Translations under genes and position numbers: made by a program | NCBI GenBank assembly: GCA_045600525.1 | Contig: JAZRYC010000102.1 | Coordinates: forward strand, 1 to 38,408 | Length of the DNA stretch: 38,408 bases | Direction: 5' to 3' | Source of the DNA: F23-D06 sp045600525 | GTDB taxonomy: Bacteria; Bacteroidota; Bacteroidia; Bacteroidales; WCHB1-69 | Shown: positions 7,518 to 16,368 of the stretch, in pieces | Numbering within the stretch: the first letter of the stretch is position 1 | Layout: each line of letters opens with the position of its first letter | Notes under the pieces: model-generated | What the model was told of the DNA's origin: nothing | The model's input: the letters and a program-made list of their open reading frames with translations, nothing else | The model's database searches: none

Positions 7518-9380
7518 ATGACAGATTACGACAAAAGTGCCCAGGAATTATTCACTGCTATTGAGGCTAACGTTACTCCTGAAGACTTGCAGAGAATCCG
7601 TTCTGCCTACGAGTTCGCCCGTGAGGCACACAAAGAGCAAAAGCGAAAAAGCGGCGAGCCCTACATCATACACCCCATTGCTGTGGCCAAGATTGCCGCT
7701 TTGGAATTACAGCTCGGCACCAACCCTGTCATTGCCGCCTTTTTACACGACGTGGTCGAAGACACGCCCTACACCATTGAAGACATACGTGACCGCTTTG
7801 GTGAGGATGTCGCATTCCTTGTGGATGTGGTAACTAAAAAGGGGAAAGAAAAATATCAACGTTCCAAGCAGGTTGACAACTACCAGCAGATTCTGGACTC
7901 TGTCAATTACGATATCCGCGCCCTACTCATCAAGCTCTCCGATAGGTTGCACAACATGCGCACTTTGGAGACCATGCGGTCGGACAAGCAAATGAAAATC
8001 GCCGGAGAAACGGACTTCTTCTACGCGCCCCTGGCCACGAGACTCGGTCTTTACTCCATTGGACAGGAGTTGGAGGATCTCTCCTTCCGTTTCCGCTGTC
8101 CCAACGACTATGAATTCATAAGCAAGCTCATTGCCCAAGAGAAAAAGGAACACGCGGAGAGCCTTGAGAAAAAACGTCTGGCCATTGCCGAGATTCTTGA
8201 AAAGCACGGGATCAAAGCCACCACCAAAGTGGTTTACCACAACGCCATTAACATTTGGCGCAAGATGCAAGTCAGCGGTCGCGACTACAACTACGTGGAC
8301 GGCAAGAAATACGTCCGCATCACCTACCAAAGCGACGTTCCCGGATGGAGCGAGAAAGACATCTGTCTGCACATCTATTCCCTGCTTACAGACCAATTCA
8401 AGGAGCGTCCCAGAAGCGTCGTTAATTACATCGACCATCCCAAGGCAAACGGATACCAGAGTTTCCACCTGGACCTGTTTTTAGAACGCGGCTGGGAAAA
8501 CGTTCATATTGAATCCGACCGAATGCACCTCATCAACAAGCTGGGTTGCATTGCCACACGTGAAGAAGGAAATATCAGTCTATGGATTGACAAATTCCGC
8601 ACCATACTCAAAGACGTGGCCCAAAAGAGCGATGCCCGGGAATACATGGAGGATCTCACCACCGCCTTCTTCTATGATGACATCCTCGTTTACACGCCCA
8701 AAGGCGACTGCATCATTCTGCCCAAAGGCGCCTCCGTCATTGACTTCGCCTATGAGATACACCGTGACATCGGTGATCACGCACAATATGCCCGCATTAA
8801 CGGACGCTTGGCCCCTGTGTCCTCCAAACTCAGTCGCGGCGATTGCGTGCAAATCTTCACCAACGACCTTATTCATCCGAAAGAAGCCTGGTTGCAGCAT
8901 GTTGTCACCTACAAGGCAAAAAAGCATATCAGGCTCTATCTCAACAGTCAGCCAAAGTACGACTACTGCAGGTGCACCTGCTGCAATCCCCTACCTGGTG
9001 ATGCCGTTGTCGGGTTCATCGGCAAAGATGGGAAAATCATTCTTCACAAGCGCGACTGCAAAATTGCCATTTCACTCGCTTCGCAGCAAGGCGACAACAT
9101 AAAAGTATTTGATTTCCAACCTCAGCCAAACGTGCTTTACCCTGTTAAGATGCAAGTTCGCGCGGTGGACAGATACCACCTCCTCAGCGATCTCATTTCC
9201 TGCATTACCGATCATCTCAAATTATCCATGCAGCGCATTTTGACCGAAAACATAGAAGAATTAGTTACTTCGACCATTGATTTTTCCATTCATTCTGCCA
9301 AGGAGTTGGAAGAAGTCATCTCCACCATTGCCAAGATTGATGGTGTAGATGAAGTCAATATCATCTCTTTGCAGGAATAG
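7518..9380 (+). CDS. Long RelA/SpoT homologue (RSH); ppGpp hydrolase with a degenerate-looking synthetase domain
   Basis: RSH proteins make and break the alarmone (p)ppGpp. Domain order: HD hydrolase (about 25-180), synthetase-like region (about 210-345), TGS (about 385-445, DDILVYTPKGDCIILPKG), a Cys-rich zinc-finger-like segment CRCTCCNPLPGD, and a C-terminal ACT domain. The hydrolase residues are intact: H-D-V-V-E-D at 77-82 and L-S-D-R-L-H-N-M around 141-147. The synthetase region aligns with NYIDHPKANGYQSFH, but the catalytic E-x-Q-I-R-T stretch reads N-V-H-I-E-S near residue 328, and the D-L-x-A-x-R stretch reads GKKYVRI. By hand alignment the enzyme should hydrolyse but not synthesise ppGpp. 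At 620 residues it is shorter than many long RSH proteins. A second, active synthetase is expected elsewhere in the genome. Confidence 0.88.
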   Translation: MTDYDKSAQELFTAIEANVTPEDLQRIRSAYEFAREAHKEQKRKSGEPYIIHPIAVAKIAALELQLGTNPVIAAFLHDVVEDTPYTIEDIRDRFGEDVAFLVDVVTKKGKEKYQRSKQVDNYQQILDSVNYDIRALLIKLSDRLHNMRTLETMRSDKQMKIAGETDFFYAPLATRLGLYSIGQELEDLSFRFRCPNDYEFISKLIAQEKKEHAESLEKKRLAIAEILEKHGIKATTKVVYHNAINIWRKMQVSGRDYNYVDGKKYVRITYQSDVPGWSEKDICLHIYSLLTDQFKERPRSVVNYIDHPKANGYQSFHLDLFLERGWENVHIESDRMHLINKLGCIATREEGNISLWIDKFRTILKDVAQKSDAREYMEDLTTAFFYDDILVYTPKGDCIILPKGASVIDFAYEIHRDIGDHAQYARINGRLAPVSSKLSRGDCVQIFTNDLIHPKEAWLQHVVTYKAKKHIRLYLNSQPKYDYCRCTCCNPLPGDAVVGFIGKDGKIILHKRDCKIAISLASQQGDNIKVFDFQPQPNVLYPVKMQVRAVDRYHLLSDLISCITDHLKLSMQRILTENIEELVTSTIDFSIHSAKELEEVISTIAKIDGVDEVNIISLQE

Positions 9381-9410
9381 GCAAACAGTGAGTTGATTTG
9401 GAGTTTCGGC

Positions 9411-9431
9411 GGGCGCGATGAATCGCGTCCC
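9411..9431. terminator. GC-rich hairpin between convergent genes
   Basis: GGGCGCGAT and ATCGCGTCC form a near-perfect inverted repeat (one G-U pair) between the ends of the RSH gene and the thioredoxin-like gene. There is no clear T-run on either side, so it may be a bidirectional terminator or one unit of an extragenic repeat family. I recall similar palindromes as dispersed repeats in Bacteroidota. Confidence 0.4.
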
Positions 9432-9458
9432 CACATCAGTAAGATTGTATTTCAATAT

Positions 9459-9932
9459 CTACTTCAAGGTTCGCACCGCCTCGGGGGTCCATGCCTGAAG
9501 AAATTCCGCCACCAGTTTCTGACTATAGCCCTTCCCTTCCTCCAAATAAGCAGAATTCTGAATATGGATAAGGTCACCTTTCTCGTCTAATATCACAAAG
9601 ACAGGGAATCCAAAGCGAGCAGGATTGCCCAAATATCGCATTGCCTCGGGATTTTTATTTTCTTTAGAATAATTGATGTGCACATAAACGAAATTCTCTT
9701 GAAGGATGGGATGCACCACCGTGTCGGTTTGTGCGAAGGCAGCAAATCGCAAGCACCACGGGCACCAGTTGCCACCCACTTGGCAAAGCACATACTTTCC
9801 TTCCTTTTGAGCCTGCAGTACAGCCGTTTTGATTTGTTTCATGGCATCCGCCTGATCATCGTATATTTTCTGTTGGGCAAATACGGACATCCCGCAAAGC
9901 ACGAGCGCCGCAACCAATATTAACTTCTTCAT
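9459..9932 (-). CDS. Secreted thioredoxin-like protein
   Basis: The 157-residue protein has a Sec signal peptide (MKKLILVAALVLCGMSVFAQ, cleavage after Ala-Gln likely) and a thioredoxin-like fold. The active site is N-W-C-P-W-C (residues about 53-58), preceded by VLCQVGG, and a cis-Pro region FGFPVFVILDEKG. The motif C-P-W-C differs from thioredoxin's C-G-P-C and fits periplasmic thioredoxin_7-type proteins. It probably acts on periplasmic or outer-membrane thiols. It starts 41 bases after the activase gene on the same strand and may be co-transcribed; a functional link is not shown. Confidence 0.85.
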   Translation of the reverse strand: MKKLILVAALVLCGMSVFAQQKIYDDQADAMKQIKTAVLQAQKEGKYVLCQVGGNWCPWCLRFAAFAQTDTVVHPILQENFVYVHINYSKENKNPEAMRYLGNPARFGFPVFVILDEKGDLIHIQNSAYLEEGKGYSQKLVAEFLQAWTPEAVRTLK

Positions 9933-9973
9933 ATTTTAATCTTTTAAATTTGAATATACTGTATTCATTCCAG

Positions 9974-12900
9974 CTATGCCTTTCCGTTTTCTATCATAAA
10001 GTGCAAACGATTAAACACATTGGCCTCACTGGTACCACCATCAAAGTCAAGGAAGAGCAAATTGAGATCTGGATAGAACTTTCTGATTTTCTTCTCAATA
10101 CCTTTTGAGATAATATGGTTGGAGATGCAGGCGAATGGCTGAAGGCTAATAATGTTCTTCACGCCGCTTTCGGCAAGTGCTGACATTTCGGCGGGAATAA
10201 GCCATCCTTCACCAAAATTGGCCGCCATATTGATTATGCGGGAAGCCAATTCGGCATCATGGAAAATATCAGCAAAGGGGCGATAACCGGGGAAGTCGCG
10301 ACACGCCGCATCGTAAGATCGAGCATAGCGATACACTAGTTTGTAGATAGCGTCCGTAACGAACAATGGCTGCGACACGGGCTTAATGTGGAGTTTCTTG
10401 TTGATATGTTTATTTACAAAACTATTCATAAAGAAATTATAAATGGAGGGAGCCACCACCTCCACGCCCTGATCGGCGAGCCAATCCAAGACATTAAGAT
10501 GCCCGAAGGCATTATACTTGATATAAATTTCGCCCACCACGCCGATTTGTGGCAGTTTGGCATGTTCGTAGATCTGTTCTCGAAACTCCTGCACAGCCTG
10601 TTTCAGCAGATTACGCAATCCTTTGTAATCACGCTTTTCAATCAGCGGAAAGCTCATCTCTATATACTTTTGATGTAATGCTTTGGCTATGCCGGGTTGT
10701 TTTTCGCGAGGGCGCGAAGCATAATAAATACGAGACAGGCAATCCGCATACAGGAGGGTGTTCAGCGTTGGCAGCGCCAAGTCTCTGGCATTGAAATGGA
10801 AGCCAGGCTGTTCATTAGCCAGCGTATCACCCAAGGCCAACGCCAGCACGGGTATATCCTCAAAGCCCGCAGCAACCAGCGCCTTTTTAATCAGCATAAT
10901 ATAATTCGTAGCGCGGCATTGCCCGCCGGTTTGCGAAATGATAACCGCCACCTCATTGCGATCATACTGGCCGCTACGCAACGCTTTAAGAATACTGCCC
11001 ACTACGATTGTGGCCGGATAGCACACCTCATTATTGGCATATTGGAGGCCCAAGTCCACGCACTCGCGATCGCCAAGCGGCAAATTCACCAATTGATAGC
11101 CAGCCATCTTGAAAATCGTAGGAAGAAACTCGGAATATCCTCCGGCAAAATAAGGTCCGATGATAGTTCTTCGACGATCAGACTCTTGGAAGAGCGGAGT
11201 CGTTACAAAAGGTTTGCGGACCTCCGTTTTTCGGCTAAACTTCAGGCTCTCCACCATGGAGCGAACGCGCAGGCGAAGAGAACCGATATTATTGACATCA
11301 TCCACTTTGAGCAGGGTAAGACTTTTGCCTCGACGATCCAGAATGTCATGTACTTCGTCGATAATGAAGGCATCAGGGCCGCATCCAAAGGAGGTAATCA
11401 TCATAAAGTGGACATTCTCATCGCTGTTGGCCACATAGTGGGCAGCTTTAAAGACGCGATTGGGGTAGGTCCATTGTGTGACGGCGACCAGTTCATCATA
11501 CACCTCCGTATTTTGTTCTTCGGCAATAAATTCCGTAACAACGTCAATGCCCATATCGGCTAGTACATCGGAAATCTTATGCTGTATTAGGGGATCGGAA
11601 TGATAGGGACGTCCGGCCAGCACTACAACCATCCGGTTGTCGCGGCGGGCTTCCCGCACGATTTCGCGGGCGCGACGATGTTGCTCAAACAAATAATCTT
11701 TCTGTGCCTGCACAGCAGCATCCAACGCGCGCTGAATCGTAATTTTGTCCACGCCCAGGCTACGGAGATAATCAGTGCATCCGGCACGCATGAGCACCTC
11801 GTCATTAAAGGAAACCACAGGCGCGTCAAAGGGAATACCAAATCTTTCCTGAGTGTCGATGGCATTTTTCATCACATCGGAATAGCCGGCCACCACAGGA
11901 CAATTATAACTGTTACGCACCTTTTTATCAGCTTTTTGTTCCAGCACAACAAAGGGATAGAAAATGCGGTCCACACCCTTTTGCGCCAAGTCAAACACAT
12001 GTCCATGCATCAACTTGGCAGGGAAGCAGATATTCTCAGACATCACCGTATGCAGTCCCTGTTCATATTCCCTAATGGTAGAAGGGCCCGACATGATGGT
12101 CGTAAATCCACACTCCCTGAAGAGCGCGTGCCAGAAGGGATATAGTTCAAACATACCGAGTGCGCGGGGAATACCAATCTTCAGTTTTGCTTCTTGAACA
12201 TGGACAATGGGACGATTATATAGCAATTTCAAACGCTCATGATGTTGGTTCCTGCCTTTTTTCGCGCCATCCGACACATTGGCGAATATCTTTTCGCAGT
12301 TATTACCAGAATAATAGCAATTGCCATTAGAAAAGCGATACTGAATCACTGAGCAGTGGTTCGGACAACCTGGGCAGGTCTGCTGCTCGGTTTTGAACTG
12401 TTGTACAGACAACAACTCATCCAGTGTCATGGGACGTTCCACCTTCTGTTCCATAGCAAACAGAGCACATCCGTATGCGCCCATCAATTCTGGGATATCT
12501 GAAAAGCGGACCTCCTTGTCGGTAAGGCGTTCAAGGGCACGTACCACGGCCATATTCTTGAACGTTCCTCCCTGAACGACGATATGTTCTCCGAGCTCCT
12601 GCGTGTTTTTCAACTTAAGGACCTTATATAGGCAGTTTTTAATCACCGAATAAGCAAATCCGGCGGATATATCCTCTGGTTGCGCACCTTCGCGCATGGC
12701 CTGCTTAACCTTGGAATTCATAAACACGGTACAGCGGGTTCCCAAATCGTATGGGTGTTCTGCTTCGCAGGCGATGCGCGCAAAATCAGCTACCGAGTAG
12801 CCCAGCATCTTGGCAAACGTCTCAATAAAGGAGCCGCAACCGGAGGAGCATGCCTCATTGATTTCCAGACGGCGAATAGCCTGATTCTCCACAAAGATGG

Positions 12901-14209
12901 CCTTCATGTCCTGGCCGCCGATATCGAGTATAAAGGACACCTCCGGGGATACTTTGCGGGCGCCGAGATAGTGGGCCATGGTTTCCACCACGCCATGATG
13001 AAGTCCAAAGCCAGCCTTCAAAAGATTTTCGCCATAACCTGTAACGGCACTATTTAGGACTCTAGGTTGGAAATGATGATCCTCACAGGCTTGTTGGAAT
13101 CGTTGCAAGGCCATCATAAAGGCTTGAAAACTATTGCCGTTATTTGAGCTATAGTCTGAGAAAATCAACTTACCTGTAGCGTCAAGCACCACCAGTTTGG
13201 TGGTAGTAGAGCCTGAATCCACGCCTATAAAGACATCCGACGAGGACGTTTCTTCAAACGTGGCTCGTGGCACGAAGAAGTTCTGTTTCTGCTTAAACCA
13301 GGAATCAAAATCCGAAGCACCATTAAAAAGGGGCGACAGACGATTCTGATAGCGCAAATCATCACCCATATTTGCTTGTTTCACCCTGTTGTAGAAATCT
13401 GCCATGGAAAATTCTTGCTCACATACACCAGAAGCCATGAGTGCCGTGCCGAAAGCAGAGATAATACGGGCATCGGGTACAGCGACACAGTCTTCCTCAG
13501 AAAGATGCAGATTATTAAGGAAAGTATTGCGCAACATGGGTAGAAAAGCAAATGGACCGCCACAGAAAAAGACTGGGGGCACCACATCAAGTCCTCGCGA
13601 AAGCGTACCGATAACCTGCAGGGAAACCGCATGAAAGACGGACAAGGCAACATCCTCCTTACTGACATTTCTTGCCAGCAGATTTTGGATGTCCGTCTTT
13701 GAAAAGACTCCACAACGGGAAGCTATGGGGTATATTGTCTTCGCCTTTGAGGCCAGTTCATTGAGTTCCGAAGGTGACACATTCAGCAGTCCTGCGGTTT
13801 GATCAATAAAAGCTCCCGTACCGCCGGCGCAGTTTCCGTTCATTCGAATATCGGGCACCCTCCCCTGCTCAAAGAAAATCATCTTGCTGTCCTCACCGCC
13901 GATGTCAATAAACGTCTTCGTATCTGGAAACTGTTGTTGTACGACCGTAGCAGCGGCAATCACCTCCTGTACGAAGGGGAGCTGCCAGCATTCGGCATAC
14001 CCCATTCCCACGGAACCCGTAACGGCCACACGAAGCATAGCATCCGCATAATGGTTGAGCATTGGTTCCATAGCCGCGCATACCGTTTCTCGAATATTCA
14101 TATTATGGCGGCGGTAATCCTTATATTGGGGAGATTGATTTTCATCCAAGAGAACGAGTTTGACAGTTGTAGAGCCAATATCTATACCTAACGTAAACGT
14201 GACGGACAT
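9974..14209 (-). CDS. Giant fused acyl-CoA dehydratase activase (two BadF/BcrA-type ATPase domains plus DUF2229/HgdB-like region)
   Basis: Activases of this class use ATP to drive one electron into 2-hydroxyacyl-CoA dehydratases or benzoyl-CoA reductases. Domain 1 (about 4-265) has GIDIGSTTVKLVLLDE, FIDIGGEDSK and the cluster-binding NGNCAGGTGAF and SRCGVFSK. Domain 2 (about 325-590) repeats the plan: GVDSGSTTTKLVVLD, DIGGQDMKAIF, NEACSSGCGSF and GTRCTVFMNSK. A Cys-rich linker CPGCPNHCSV is followed by a DUF2229 region (KIGIPRALGMFELYPFWHAL) and an HgdB-like C-terminal half. Proteins of about 1400 residues like this are widespread in anaerobes, and their substrate is unknown. No dehydratase subunit gene is adjacent. 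The length of 1411 is full. Confidence 0.9.
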   Translation of the reverse strand: MSVTFTLGIDIGSTTVKLVLLDENQSPQYKDYRRHNMNIRETVCAAMEPMLNHYADAMLRVAVTGSVGMGYAECWQLPFVQEVIAAATVVQQQFPDTKTFIDIGGEDSKMIFFEQGRVPDIRMNGNCAGGTGAFIDQTAGLLNVSPSELNELASKAKTIYPIASRCGVFSKTDIQNLLARNVSKEDVALSVFHAVSLQVIGTLSRGLDVVPPVFFCGGPFAFLPMLRNTFLNNLHLSEEDCVAVPDARIISAFGTALMASGVCEQEFSMADFYNRVKQANMGDDLRYQNRLSPLFNGASDFDSWFKQKQNFFVPRATFEETSSSDVFIGVDSGSTTTKLVVLDATGKLIFSDYSSNNGNSFQAFMMALQRFQQACEDHHFQPRVLNSAVTGYGENLLKAGFGLHHGVVETMAHYLGARKVSPEVSFILDIGGQDMKAIFVENQAIRRLEINEACSSGCGSFIETFAKMLGYSVADFARIACEAEHPYDLGTRCTVFMNSKVKQAMREGAQPEDISAGFAYSVIKNCLYKVLKLKNTQELGEHIVVQGGTFKNMAVVRALERLTDKEVRFSDIPELMGAYGCALFAMEQKVERPMTLDELLSVQQFKTEQQTCPGCPNHCSVIQYRFSNGNCYYSGNNCEKIFANVSDGAKKGRNQHHERLKLLYNRPIVHVQEAKLKIGIPRALGMFELYPFWHALFRECGFTTIMSGPSTIREYEQGLHTVMSENICFPAKLMHGHVFDLAQKGVDRIFYPFVVLEQKADKKVRNSYNCPVVAGYSDVMKNAIDTQERFGIPFDAPVVSFNDEVLMRAGCTDYLRSLGVDKITIQRALDAAVQAQKDYLFEQHRRAREIVREARRDNRMVVVLAGRPYHSDPLIQHKISDVLADMGIDVVTEFIAEEQNTEVYDELVAVTQWTYPNRVFKAAHYVANSDENVHFMMITSFGCGPDAFIIDEVHDILDRRGKSLTLLKVDDVNNIGSLRLRVRSMVESLKFSRKTEVRKPFVTTPLFQESDRRRTIIGPYFAGGYSEFLPTIFKMAGYQLVNLPLGDRECVDLGLQYANNEVCYPATIVVGSILKALRSGQYDRNEVAVIISQTGGQCRATNYIMLIKKALVAAGFEDIPVLALALGDTLANEQPGFHFNARDLALPTLNTLLYADCLSRIYYASRPREKQPGIAKALHQKYIEMSFPLIEKRDYKGLRNLLKQAVQEFREQIYEHAKLPQIGVVGEIYIKYNAFGHLNVLDWLADQGVEVVAPSIYNFFMNSFVNKHINKKLHIKPVSQPLFVTDAIYKLVYRYARSYDAACRDFPGYRPFADIFHDAELASRIINMAANFGEGWLIPAEMSALAESGVKNIISLQPFACISNHIISKGIEKKIRKFYPDLNLLFLDFDGGTSEANVFNRLHFMIENGKA

Positions 14210-14229
14210 ACTTTCTAATTTTGAGGGTG

Positions 14230-14237
14230 CGAAGATA
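14230..14237 (-). promoter_or_regulatory. Putative -7 promoter box for the activase gene
   Basis: Read on the minus strand this is TATCTTCG, one base from the TAnnTTTG consensus. It lies 20 bases before the activase ATG. No clear -33 box was found. Confidence 0.35.
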
Positions 14238-14429
14238 CAAAATAAAGCTGCAGTATTATGCTGTTTTCAGTTATTCTTTGACAAACTTTTTATTGCTGTC
14301 CTTAAGGCAATCCATAATAGACTTGATATGTTAATATAGTGCATATTATGCTTTTGTCGTTTGGTAGTTTATGTTAAAGAGTGTGATTTCTTACCACCTT
14401 GGCCTAAAAAATCACACCTCTAATAAAAC

Positions 14430-14459
14430 GAATCACCCTTCCGAATGGGAGGGTGATTC
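14430..14459 (-). terminator. Rho-independent terminator of the tolC-rnf operon
   Basis: The arms at 14430-14442 and 14447-14459 form a 13-base-pair stem (one G-U pair) with a four-base loop. On the minus strand the stem is followed by GTTTTATTAG. It lies 62 bases after the rnfA stop codon. Confidence 0.8.
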
Positions 14460-14521
14460 AAACAGACGACGTATGTCTTATATTTTCATCCGTCAGCCTA
14501 TAGGCCACGAATCCAATAATC

Positions 14522-15112
14522 CTATACGAGATTGGCAAAACCCATAAATGCCATAGCCAGAATACCAGCTGTAATCAAAGCGATAGGAACGCCCTTCATA
14601 CCCTTCGGTATCTCAACCAATTCAAGTTGTTCACGAATACCGGCAAAAATCACAATGGCCAATGTAAAACCAATGGCAATGGCCACAGAGTAAAGGGTGC
14701 TGTCCAAAATAGAGAAACCATGTCCTTTGATCAATTCCTGTTCGGTAACCTTGATAGCGATACCGAGCACAGCGCAGTTGGTTGTAATCAAGGGAAGATA
14801 AACTCCCAGCGCCTTATACAGTGACGGGCTGACCTTCTTCAGCATAATTTCCACCATCTGCACCAAGGCGGCAATGACCAAAATAAAGACAATAGTCTGG
14901 AGGAATGTGATATTCAATGGAATGAGGACATACTTTTGGAGGGTGGAGGTTACCAACGTAGCCAGAGCCATGACAAAGACTACGGCCACACCCATACCGA
15001 GGGCGGTGTTTACCTTACTAGATACACCAAGGAACGGACAAATACCGAGGAACTGCACCAAAATGATGTTGTTTACTAAAACAGCTCCTATAATCATTAA
15101 TATATATTCCAT
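14522..15112 (-). CDS. rnfA: Rnf complex membrane subunit RnfA
   Basis: RnfA is one of the two inversely oriented six-helix subunits of the ferredoxin:NAD+ oxidoreductase Rnf, an ion-pumping membrane complex. The 196-residue protein is almost wholly hydrophobic. It carries NNIILVQFLGICPFLGVSSK (Cys about 25) and LITTNCAVLGIAIK (Cys about 112); in the family these two cysteines help bind the membrane [2Fe-2S] cluster shared with RnfE. The last helix segment is typical. It is the final gene of the operon, 31 bases after rnfE, and is followed by a strong terminator. The paralogue NqrE is related, but the neighbouring subunits support Rnf. Confidence 0.93.
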   Translation of the reverse strand: MEYILMIIGAVLVNNIILVQFLGICPFLGVSSKVNTALGMGVAVVFVMALATLVTSTLQKYVLIPLNITFLQTIVFILVIAALVQMVEIMLKKVSPSLYKALGVYLPLITTNCAVLGIAIKVTEQELIKGHGFSILDSTLYSVAIAIGFTLAIVIFAGIREQLELVEIPKGMKGVPIALITAGILAMAFMGFANLV

Positions 15113-15143
15113 AATTTATGTGTGCTAAAATGAAAAAATAAGA

Positions 15144-15767
15144 TTATTTCTGGCAACAGCATTTTGCCTTACGTTTAGCCTCGAGTTGAGTAACGATATG
15201 GCGAACCAGGGCCATAATGAAACCAAACACCAAGAAGGCTCCGGGAGCCAGAACGAAAATCAAAATATTGTATTGAGAAGGAATAAATTGGAATCCCATG
15301 AAGGAGCCGGCACCAAGGATTTCACGAACTGCGGCGATGAGAGCCAGAGAAATAGTAAAACCGATACCCATGCCCAGGCCATCCAGTGCGGAATCGCCCA
15401 CCGAATTCTTATTGGCAAAAGCCTCCGCACGACCAAGAACGATGCAGTTCACGACGATCAACGGAATAAACACGCCCAAGCTTTCGGAAAGTGCGGGGAG
15501 AAAGCCTTGTATCAGCAGATCAATCATACTCACGAAAGTGGCGATAATGACGATATAACATGGAATACGAACTTTGTCAGGAATGACATTCTTCAACAGA
15601 GAGATAATGACATTGGACATCAGGAGCACGAACGTCGTAGCGGCTCCCATACCCAGGGCATTATTCACAGAGGTAGTCACTGCCAACGTAGGGCAGGTAC
15701 CCAGAACGAGAATCAAACTGGGATTCTCCTTGAAAAAACCTTTTGTTAAAATATTAAGCTTACTCAT
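15144..15767 (-). CDS. rnfE: Rnf complex membrane subunit RnfE
   Basis: RnfE is the partner of RnfA in the membrane core of the Rnf complex. The 207-residue protein begins with a short cytoplasmic stretch, then NPSLILVLGTCPTLAVTTSV (Cys about 24) and the second conserved Cys in IVVNCIVLGRAEAFA. Six hydrophobic segments are visible. The end KRKAKCCCQK, with three Cys in a row at the C-terminus, is unusual but outside the conserved core. The start overlaps the end of rnfG by eight bases, a sign of translational coupling. Confidence 0.93.
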   Translation of the reverse strand: MSKLNILTKGFFKENPSLILVLGTCPTLAVTTSVNNALGMGAATTFVLLMSNVIISLLKNVIPDKVRIPCYIVIIATFVSMIDLLIQGFLPALSESLGVFIPLIVVNCIVLGRAEAFANKNSVGDSALDGLGMGIGFTISLALIAAVREILGAGSFMGFQFIPSQYNILIFVLAPGAFLVFGFIMALVRHIVTQLEAKRKAKCCCQK

Positions 15768-16356
15768 TATAGGCCTCCTTTACTTGCATAAAAACATCAT
15801 ACGCTCTTTTAACGGCATCGCAATAGGCACGGGAAGAGATCGTAGCCGCCGTAATGGCATCCACATCACCTCCATCCTTGGAAACCCTTAAATCGTATTC
15901 CTTAGGATTATTTCCATTAAACTGGCTTGCAAAATCACTTTTGTCCTTATTAATCTTATCGCCCAGGCCAGGCGTTTCACCAGCCTTTATCACAGCCGTA
16001 TTGAGGATGGTTCCTTCGTCATCAAATCCCACCATCAGGTCAAAGCGACCGGCAAAAGCCTTCTTGGTAAAAGTTTCCACACCGGCACCGAACAATTTTC
16101 CGTCTTGGATGGCAACATGCACCACCACATTCTCATTTTCTTCTTTGAGAAATACGACAGTATCTTTAAACGTTCCTTGAAAACCGGGGAGCACCGAAGT
16201 AAGGGCTTCCTGTTTCTTTTGGAGCTGGGAGGATTCAATCGGTTCCTTCGTCAGGGCATAGACGCCCGTCAGGGCAAGTCCAGCGACCAGGGCGATAGAC
16301 GTAAGCACTATCACCAGGCGTATCAATGAGGGTTCTTTTTTCTGTACCATAGTCAT
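15760..16356 (-). CDS. rnfG: Rnf complex FMN-binding subunit RnfG
   Basis: RnfG has one N-terminal membrane helix (residues about 13-33) and a periplasmic FMN-binding domain. In the family, a Thr of the S(T)GAT motif carries covalent FMN; here the site reads D-A-I-T-A-A-T-I-S-S-R-A near residue 172. The segment VIKAGETPGLGDKI upstream fits the FMN_bind family's E-T-P-G-L-G pattern. The length of 198 is normal. It follows rnfD by 12 bases and overlaps rnfE. The presence of both the helix and the FMN site indicates a functional electron-transfer subunit. Confidence 0.92.
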   Translation of the reverse strand: MTMVQKKEPSLIRLVIVLTSIALVAGLALTGVYALTKEPIESSQLQKKQEALTSVLPGFQGTFKDTVVFLKEENENVVVHVAIQDGKLFGAGVETFTKKAFAGRFDLMVGFDDEGTILNTAVIKAGETPGLGDKINKDKSDFASQFNGNNPKEYDLRVSKDGGDVDAITAATISSRAYCDAVKRAYDVFMQVKEAYNE

Positions 16357-16368
16357 CGAATTTAAAGG

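Larger units (their letters stand above)
14210..14521. other. Intergenic region between the activase and rnfA: promoter and two hairpins
   Basis: No gene is seen. The left end carries the activase promoter. A hairpin with 9-base arms (GTGTGATTT at 14381-14389, AAATCACAC at 14409-14417) and the stronger terminator at 14430-14459 fill the right half. The first hairpin lies downstream of the second for minus-strand transcription, so it may be a back-up terminator. Confidence 0.6.

Noticed and set aside
10697..11563. 288-codon frame opposite the activase gene
   Set aside because: It is antisense to a gene with clear motifs; its length reflects the codon bias of the real gene.
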